Position numbers and translations under genes: made by a program. Shown one piece after another: positions 52,469 through 56,976 of a stretch of 56,976 nucleotides of DNA. How positions within the stretch are numbered: the first letter of the stretch is position 1; the number at the start of each line of letters is the position of its first letter. This DNA comes from an uncultured Prevotellaceae bacterium (lineage in GTDB: Bacteria > Bacteroidota > Bacteroidia > Bacteroidales > Muribaculaceae), in contig ONJS01000020.1 in the NCBI GenBank assembly GCA_900318205.1, positions 1 to 56,976 on the forward strand. Reading direction: 5' to 3'. A model generated the notes under the pieces. The model searched no databases. It was not told where the DNA came from and saw only the letters and a list, made by a program, of their open reading frames with translations.

Positions 52469-52476
52469 TATCTTTG
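52469..52476 (+). promoter_or_regulatory. TAnnTTTG promoter box of the tRNA cluster
   Basis: TATCTTTG, 46 bp before the first tRNA-Gly. Confidence 0.65.
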
Positions 52477-52522
52477 CACCGCAATTCACGAAAGCACCCC
52501 TTTAAGGGGGTCAGAATTGACT

Positions 52523-52595
<73 letters not shown>

Positions 52596-52647
52596 CACGT
52601 TCTTTGAACTTCACCAGAGTCGGTACTGGAAACAGTACCATAGTAAT

Positions 52648-52720
<73 letters not shown>

Positions 52721-52730
52721 CTCTCTTTTT

Positions 52731-52814
52731 GTCCAGGTGGCGGAATTGGTAGACGCGCTACTTTGAGGGGGTAGTGCCCAATTGGGCGTGTGAGTTCGAC
52801 TCTCATCTTGGACA
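52731..52814 (+). tRNA. tRNA-Leu (anticodon GAG)
   Basis: 84 nt with a long variable arm (TGCCCAATTGGGCGT region). Acceptor GTCCAGG with CTTGGAC, anticodon loop TTTGAGG, T-arm GTGAGTTCGACTCTCAT. The integrated element starts just beyond, so the tRNA 3' end is a probable attachment site. Confidence 0.95.
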
Positions 52815-52820
52815 CCTTTT

Positions 52821-52860
52821 GAAGGCGGCAACAAGTTGAATTTCAACGAGTTGCCGCTTC
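52821..52860 (+). terminator. Hairpin after the tRNA cluster
   Basis: GAAG-G-CGGCAAC pairs with GTTGCCG-CTTC, followed by TTCTTTTCTGG. Likely terminator of the tRNA transcript and the first sequence of the presumed integrated region. From 52861 to 53131 no gene or clear structure was seen. Confidence 0.65.
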
Positions 52861-53131
52861 TTCTTTTCTGGAAGCCCCATATAAACCCCCATATGACATA
52901 AAAAGTTATCAACATTTGAGTGATGTCTTGCCAAAATTTGGAACTTTCTTCGGCAATGTGAAAAATAGTGATTGTTTGTCTCCTTAATTACAGACCAATC
53001 TATTCTAGTTTTCGTCTCACTCCTAGTCATTCAAATGGACTCTAGTTGCATAATAGCCCCCTTCAGGGACGACCCAATAACAACAATACCCTATCACTAT
53101 ATCACCCGTCCATTTACTCATAAACAAAAAG

Positions 53132-53293
53132 AATGTTAAAACCCTTAGAAAAAGTCAACGACTTAGACCCCCTAAAAAAAACGAGTGTTAACCAGTGTAA
53201 CCCAAAAAATGTTAAAACCCCATAGAAAAGTCTACTACATCGAGGGCCAAAAAATAATCAGTGTCCCACAGTGTCCCACAGTGTCCTCGATGT
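53132..53293. repeat. 76-bp imperfect tandem repeat with inverted-repeat-flanked 10-bp iterons
   Basis: Two units start AATGTTAAAACCC at 53132 and 53208. Each continues AGAAAA(A)GTC and ends in a GTGTTAACC/GTGTCCCAC-type tail. The second tail holds 2.7 copies of the 10-mer GTGTCCCACA (53261-53286), enclosed by ACATCGAGG (53237-53245) and CCTCGATGT (53285-53293). Position between tRNA-Leu and the first element gene fits recombinase arm sites or a transfer/replication site; not decided. Confidence 0.65.
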
Positions 53294-53365
53294 TGGAAAA
53301 TTCGTAAAAGTCGTATTTACCAGAAAAAAAGATCAGCTACTCATTGGGCAATGATTCTCGCAGAA

Positions 53366-54214
53366 TTAATTGTTTTTGGTCATCTCTCGGATGAGGCAGT
53401 CAAAGTATCTCCAGTAATTATGTCGACGATTGTAACGAAAGTGGAACTCATCTAGAAAGCCTTGCAAATAACTCGAAGTATAATGACCATACTCTTTGCC
53501 TATCCAATCCTGGACAGCAAGAAAGTGCCCATATAGTAAAGTAAACCTTTCCCATTCAATAAATGAAAGGTTTTTGAATCTTTTCTTCATGGCCGTTTTA
53601 TAACCATACTGCTCAGTTGTAAGTATTGTTGCATCAGGATGGACATAGCGTTCTATAATTGGAATAAGCTCAGTTTGTTTGTCCTCATTTACAACTATAG
53701 CAAACGCTCTTCCTGAATGGCCATCACTAACCTCTATAGCAATGGCAATATATCGTTCAGGATCTTTGACCCACCAGGGATCTTGAGCTCGATGTTTAGC
53801 GATGTTGACTATATCAATTTCAACAGTTCCTGTTAAGCGTTTCTGTTGCATTGAGCCCATTGCTTGCTGAACTTTGCGTTTAAATGTTTGGCAGGTCTTC
53901 CGCTGAATACCATGCGTTTCAGCAAGTTCTACTGAAGAGTTCCCCTTATCCATCGCCACCATACTAAAGACAATTTTGAATGCAATCAAAATCGAGAACT
54001 TCAATTTATTGAACATAGTTCCAGCCGTTACACTCTCGTCATGCTTACAACGGTTGCATCTGCGCGAGTAAGGAGAACGTCCCTTATGATATGTCGTATT
54101 GCCACATTTAGCACATGCAAATCGCTCGTCTGGCCATTTTATTTCAGACAAGAATTTATAGCAATCTTCATCAGTTTTGAACCGATTAACAAATATTGAC
54201 ATCACATTTCTCAT
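53366..54214 (-). CDS. IS1595-family-like transposase protein, catalytic site probably degenerate
   Basis: 282 residues: N-terminal zinc ribbon (FACAKCGNTTYHKG and RRCNRCKH), a helical region, and a DDE-type domain (about 145-275) ending with YLQGFLDEFHFRYNRR, the IS1595/ISXO2-like end. The first acidic site is in GTVEIDIV. The second, usually T-D in a motif like HTDGWxGY, reads ILTTEQYGYK, so the catalytic Asp appears replaced by Thr (a following Glu is one residue off). The usual VGGK after the first Asp is also absent. It has a TACTTTTG box on its own strand at 54242-54249. It may be an inactive relic or a protein reused by the host element. Confidence 0.8.
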   Translation of the reverse strand: MRNVMSIFVNRFKTDEDCYKFLSEIKWPDERFACAKCGNTTYHKGRSPYSRRCNRCKHDESVTAGTMFNKLKFSILIAFKIVFSMVAMDKGNSSVELAETHGIQRKTCQTFKRKVQQAMGSMQQKRLTGTVEIDIVNIAKHRAQDPWWVKDPERYIAIAIEVSDGHSGRAFAIVVNEDKQTELIPIIERYVHPDATILTTEQYGYKTAMKKRFKNLSFIEWERFTLLYGHFLAVQDWIGKEYGHYTSSYLQGFLDEFHFRYNRRHNYWRYFDCLIREMTKNN

Positions 54215-54241
54215 ATCATTTCATCATGTAATAAGATGATA

Positions 54242-54249
54242 CAAAAGTA
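54242..54249 (-). promoter_or_regulatory. TAnnTTTG promoter box for the IS1595-like gene
   Basis: The minus strand reads TACTTTTG, 27 bp upstream of the ATG at 54214. Confidence 0.5.
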
Positions 54250-54322
54250 ATAAGAAAATTTATCTTGGGCGCACTAAATATCCATGAAAAAAGTTGTCTT
54301 TTATTTTCCTACTATCACACCA

Positions 54323-54330
54323 TACTTTTG
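54323..54330 (+). promoter_or_regulatory. TAnnTTTG promoter box for the excisionase-like gene
   Basis: TACTTTTG, 77 bp upstream of the ATG at 54408. The leader contains CACATTT and AAATGTG 40 bp apart, a possible weak hairpin. Confidence 0.5.
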
Positions 54331-54407
54331 CGGCGTCACATTTGACAACGCACTGGAGGCGCCAACCTACCAAAGACGTAGTAAATGTGAACGTACGCTC
54401 GCAGTAG

Positions 54408-54776
54408 ATGGCCTACCGAGTGGAGCGAGTTATTCAAATGTATTCACCTAATATTCAAAACATTATTAAGATGTTTCAAAACTCTGAAAATCCCAACATT
54501 ATTCTCCAAGTCTCCCTGGAGGATCTTAAGAAGTTCGCCGAGGAGATTCTTCTCGGTGCCAAGTCCATTGCCATGATTGAGGCAGAAGCCGCTGCTTCTG
54601 GTAGCCAGTTGATCAGTGTTGACGATGCTGCCAAACTTTTGGCGGTATCAAAGATGACACTCTATCGATGGGACAAAAACGGTGTGCTTAAGAAAGTAGA
54701 AATTGGTGGCAAACGCCGGTATCGCAAGAGTGATATCGACCACCTTATTGGTAGTAAGAGGTCAAATCTATTATGA
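54408..54776 (+). CDS. Excisionase/MerR-like helix-turn-helix protein
   Basis: 122 residues: helical N-terminal half and a C-terminal winged-helix DNA-binding domain (about 68-117; ISVDDAAKLLAVSKMTLYRWDKNGVLKKVEIGGKRRYRKSDIDHLI), the excisionase-like HTH_17 form common at the start of Bacteroidales mobile-element operons. Internal ATG at 54438 is an alternative start. Overlaps the next gene by 4 bp (ATGA). Confidence 0.88.
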   Translation: MAYRVERVIQMYSPNIQNIIKMFQNSENPNIILQVSLEDLKKFAEEILLGAKSIAMIEAEAAASGSQLISVDDAAKLLAVSKMTLYRWDKNGVLKKVEIGGKRRYRKSDIDHLIGSKRSNLL

Positions 54777-56059
54777 GAAACACCAATAAAGACAATCAGA
54801 ACGGCAAGTTCAGCCTCCACAGGGAGGTTGAACTGCCGATTGATGGACTGCCGCAAAGAGTTCAGCTATATATCAAGGAAGTTGTAAGGGTCTTTCAATG
54901 CCCTATTGAGTTTCCTATCGTAGCTGTACTGGCAGCCTTTGCCACCGCGATAGGCAAACGAGTAAGGGTCACTGACGGCAAGTATTCTAACCAACTTATG
55001 CTCTGGTTTGTCAACATTGCAATAAGCGGCTCAAACAAGACAATGCCCATCAAACAGGTACTCAAGCCTCTGAGTGAAATCAACAGTGAAAACTATGACA
55101 GGTTTAATGCTGAGTATGCTGCTTGGAAAGCGGACAAAGAACGAGATGAGAGCCACCCGCCTGTATTTGATCAGGTTCTTATAGGTGACTGCACTGATGA
55201 AGCACGCAATCAGATCTTTCTAAGCAGTCGCACCGGAGGCTTGGGACACTATCCTGAGATCAAGGGATACTTTGAAGATATGGAGAGATATACCAAAGGT
55301 GGTTCCGAAGACAAACTCCTCCGTCTATATGATAATGATGAAATCTACATCAATCGTAAAGGAGACGAACGGCCTATCGTCATCAAAGACGCATTCATGT
55401 GCATTGTGGGCGATATTCAGCCAGGTTTGTTGGTGGAAGCGTTCGGGAAGCCACGGTATATGCAAAATGGTTTAGACACCAGGTTTAATTTCACGATGCC
55501 TAAAATCGTTGAGTTTCCCGACAGAGAGAAAGAATCCATGGATCAATCTCTTGTCGACGCTTGGCGCGATATCATCAGAAGGGCCTACCATGAAAATTAT
55601 AGCCAGAATCAAACCATTCTTTTTTCCCCTGAATGTGATGAACTCTACAACTTCTATTTCAATTCACTCCAGCGGAAGAAAGAGCAGATAGCAAGTACAA
55701 CAGGCGATAGTTACCTGATGTCCTTGTATAGCAAGCTGCAGATACAGGCTATGCGTTTGGCAGGTATCGTTCACATGATGAATGCCATCTGTTGCAAAAT
55801 AGGATATGATGATGGTCTGATACCGGCCAATGTGATGGAATACACCATCCGTTGCATGGCGTACTTTGAGCAATCAGCAATGGCTGTCTATGATCTTCTT
55901 CGTGGTGCAGCACCAGGCGGTGTAAAGCCCATGACACAAGCTGATCTCATCCGTTCATTAAACGAGGTGAAAGGCATCAAGAATCAAGCTGCCTTTGCTG
56001 AAGGGCTGGGCGTATCACCAGCGTATATCTCTACAGTGTTGAAAGCAGGATCAAAATGA
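54773..56059 (+). CDS. DUF3987 protein (mobile-element primase/helicase-like)
   Basis: 428 residues with the DUF3987 pattern: FPIVAVLAAFATAIGKRVRV, LWFVNIAISGSNKTMPIKQVL (degenerate P-loop-like GSNKT), GYFEDMERYTKGGSEDKLL, FMCIVGDIQPGLL, GLDTRFNFTMP. A C-terminal Cro-like HTH tail (LNEVKGIKNQAAFAEGLGVSPAYISTVLKAG) is present. Members accompany VirE_N proteins in Bacteroidales integrative and mobilisable elements and probably aid element replication. Coupled to the excisionase-like gene. Confidence 0.88.
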   Translation: MRNTNKDNQNGKFSLHREVELPIDGLPQRVQLYIKEVVRVFQCPIEFPIVAVLAAFATAIGKRVRVTDGKYSNQLMLWFVNIAISGSNKTMPIKQVLKPLSEINSENYDRFNAEYAAWKADKERDESHPPVFDQVLIGDCTDEARNQIFLSSRTGGLGHYPEIKGYFEDMERYTKGGSEDKLLRLYDNDEIYINRKGDERPIVIKDAFMCIVGDIQPGLLVEAFGKPRYMQNGLDTRFNFTMPKIVEFPDREKESMDQSLVDAWRDIIRRAYHENYSQNQTILFSPECDELYNFYFNSLQRKKEQIASTTGDSYLMSLYSKLQIQAMRLAGIVHMMNAICCKIGYDDGLIPANVMEYTIRCMAYFEQSAMAVYDLLRGAAPGGVKPMTQADLIRSLNEVKGIKNQAAFAEGLGVSPAYISTVLKAGSK

Positions 56060-56070
56060 AAAGTAAGTTA

Positions 56071-56307
56071 AGGTTAATGCTGGAAAGTGTCTCAATTGGC
56101 TGTAATCAAGGCGTTTCAAACACAATTCAGCATTAACCTCTACTAAAAACACATGCTGATAGTCAATGATTTACATAGAATGTAAAATGTTGACTGATTA
56201 ACTTCTAGTTCAATTGTCTACTATGGCTGAGGTTAATTCAAAATATGCACATTAAACCCTGTTGTTCAATGAGTTAAACTACATTTTGAGGTTAATTAAT
56301 TAACCTC
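56071..56307. repeat. AGGTTAAT iteron-like repeats with two inverted pairs
   Basis: AGGTTAAT or its complement occurs at 56071, 56132, 56230, 56289 and 56299. AGGTTAATGCTG (56071-56082) is mirrored by CAGCATTAACCT (56128-56139), and 56288-56307 is a perfect 20-bp palindrome of GAGGTTAATT/AATTAACCTC. The repeats fill the spacer between the DUF3987 and VirE_N genes and look like binding sites for a replication initiator or repressor. Confidence 0.65.
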
Positions 56308-56329
56308 GACAAAAACTTTTCACACAAAT

Positions 56330-56976
56330 ATGAAAACAAACCAAACTATACCTATTTTTGACAGAGTTGTGAGCGTTTTCAGCAATGTTCGCGACACAGA
56401 ACCGCTGGAAATGAAGCTCATCGAGTTTCTTGCCCTGGGACATCTGTATAAGGAGCAGATTAAACGCTTGCGTTATTGTTCAGATAAAGAAGTGAGGAAC
56501 TATTACAAGAAGCAGCTGCCCATGATGACCACTAGCGGTGTGTTCCGTGGTGGTCGTAAGGCAGACTGCCTTGTTGCTCATAGCGGATTAATCTGTATCG
56601 ACATCGATGAGGACGACAACACAGGAATTCCCGACTTCGAGTATCTCAAAGAGAATGTATTGAGCCGGATAGAAGAAGTCGCATACGCAGCCCGCTCTGT
56701 AGGTGGCGCTGGTTACTTCGCTATTATCCCGCTCAAATACCCAAGTCAGCACAAGCGGCAGTTTAAGAAGCTTCAGGAGCAATTTGCAGAGCTTGGTATC
56801 ACTATCGATGCTGCCTGCAGTGACGTGTGTAGGTTGCGCTGCCTCAGTTATGATGAAGCGCCCTATATTAATGAGGGCGCAGTCGCTTACACTGGAGTCT
56901 ATAAAGAGCCCAGGCAGCCGCAATGGCAGTCGTGGCAGCGAAATGGTTTCGCTGACGATACCGACGAGCGGGTGTA
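56330..56976 (+). CDS. VirE_N/BT4734-like protein, N-terminal part (cut by window end)
   Basis: Open from ATG 56330 (MKTNQTIPIFDRVVSVFSN) to the window end, 215 codons so far. LVAHSGLICIDIDEDDN and YAARSVGGAGYFAIIPLKYP, followed by FAELGITIDAACSDVCRLRCLSYD, match the BT4734/VirE N-terminal domain, a primase-like fold (acidic D-x-D in CIDIDED) seen in Bacteroidales mobile elements, often fused to a C-terminal VirE/DUF5906-type helicase. The rest is outside the window. Confidence 0.85.
   Translation, partial: MKTNQTIPIFDRVVSVFSNVRDTEPLEMKLIEFLALGHLYKEQIKRLRYCSDKEVRNYYKKQLPMMTTSGVFRGGRKADCLVAHSGLICIDIDEDDNTGIPDFEYLKENVLSRIEEVAYAARSVGGAGYFAIIPLKYPSQHKRQFKKLQEQFAELGITIDAACSDVCRLRCLSYDEAPYINEGAVAYTGVYKEPRQPQWQSWQRNGFADDTDERV

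Noticed and set aside
53259-53286. GTGTCCCACA tandem repeats as a CRISPR array
   Set aside because: The repeats are 10 bp and directly adjacent with no spacers, and there are no cas genes in the window.

Overview
This window is a chromosomal stretch of a Bacteroidales bacterium, probably from a gut or rumen Prevotellaceae or Muribaculaceae lineage; the genus cannot be fixed from sequence alone. Three things point there. Nearly every transcription unit is preceded by the Bacteroidota promoter box TAnnTTTG rather than a sigma-70 box. The gene families are typical of the order: PCMD-domain lipoprotein, BspA-type LRR protein, C-terminal dockerin-like repeats, calycin-like lipoproteins, a membrane-bound TPR-AraC regulator and VirE_N/DUF3987 mobile-element proteins. 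The thrS-infC-rpmI order is also typical. Housekeeping genes are moderately GC-rich; several accessory genes (3.2-5.1 kb, 17.9-19.1 kb, 48.7-49.5 kb and from 53 kb on) are clearly AT-richer.

Layout. 0-3 kb: translation operon thrS-infC-rpmI on the minus strand. 3-6 kb: AT-rich accessory patch with a membrane-anchored TIR protein, an unknown membrane protein and a decayed gene that looks like the two ends of a DNA methyltransferase. 6-8.6 kb: a compact minus-strand operon with a 29-residue membrane peptide, a radical SAM/SPASM enzyme and two secreted proteins sharing a near-identical N-terminus and an Arg-Tyr-Gly motif, one carrying a TonB C-terminal domain. This is the strongest candidate for a little-described system. 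9-17.8 kb: M50-like membrane protease, SF1 helicase, pnuC, mdh, tRNA-Val, a pseudouridine synthase with a giant GGYQ-repeat N-terminus, and asnS. 17.9-21 kb: an acyltransferase and a TPR-AraC membrane regulator.

21-29.7 kb: two very large secreted proteins (a repeat-rich beta-helix-like protein and a BspA-type LRR protein) whose bodies differ, but whose 198-bp upstream regions, about 250-bp downstream regions, signal-peptide starts and dockerin-like ends are near copies. 29.9-37 kb: recA, an ABC exporter pair, a methyltransferase and a CapD-like sugar dehydratase operon. 37-44 kb: secreted lipoproteins, an outer-membrane barrel, two more dockerin-tailed proteins and a CDF cation exporter. 43.8-48.6 kb: acyl-CoA dehydrogenase/EtfAB operon and an acyl-ACP thioesterase. 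48.7-52.8 kb: TIR-Sel1 protein, tpiA, a GxxExxY protein, a SPOR protein coupled to folE, then two tRNA-Gly and one tRNA-Leu. 52.8 kb to the end: the start of an integrated element next to tRNA-Leu, with an IS1595-like protein that seems to lack a catalytic Asp, an excisionase-like HTH protein, a DUF3987 protein, AGGTTAAT iteron-like repeats and a truncated VirE_N protein.

Intergenic DNA is rich in repeats: three copies of a roughly 200-bp element with terminal inverted repeats, at least seven copies of a palindrome built on GAGACGCAAAA/TTTTGCGTCTC, and short phrase-like tandem repeats. No CRISPR array, rRNA gene or intact integrase was seen.
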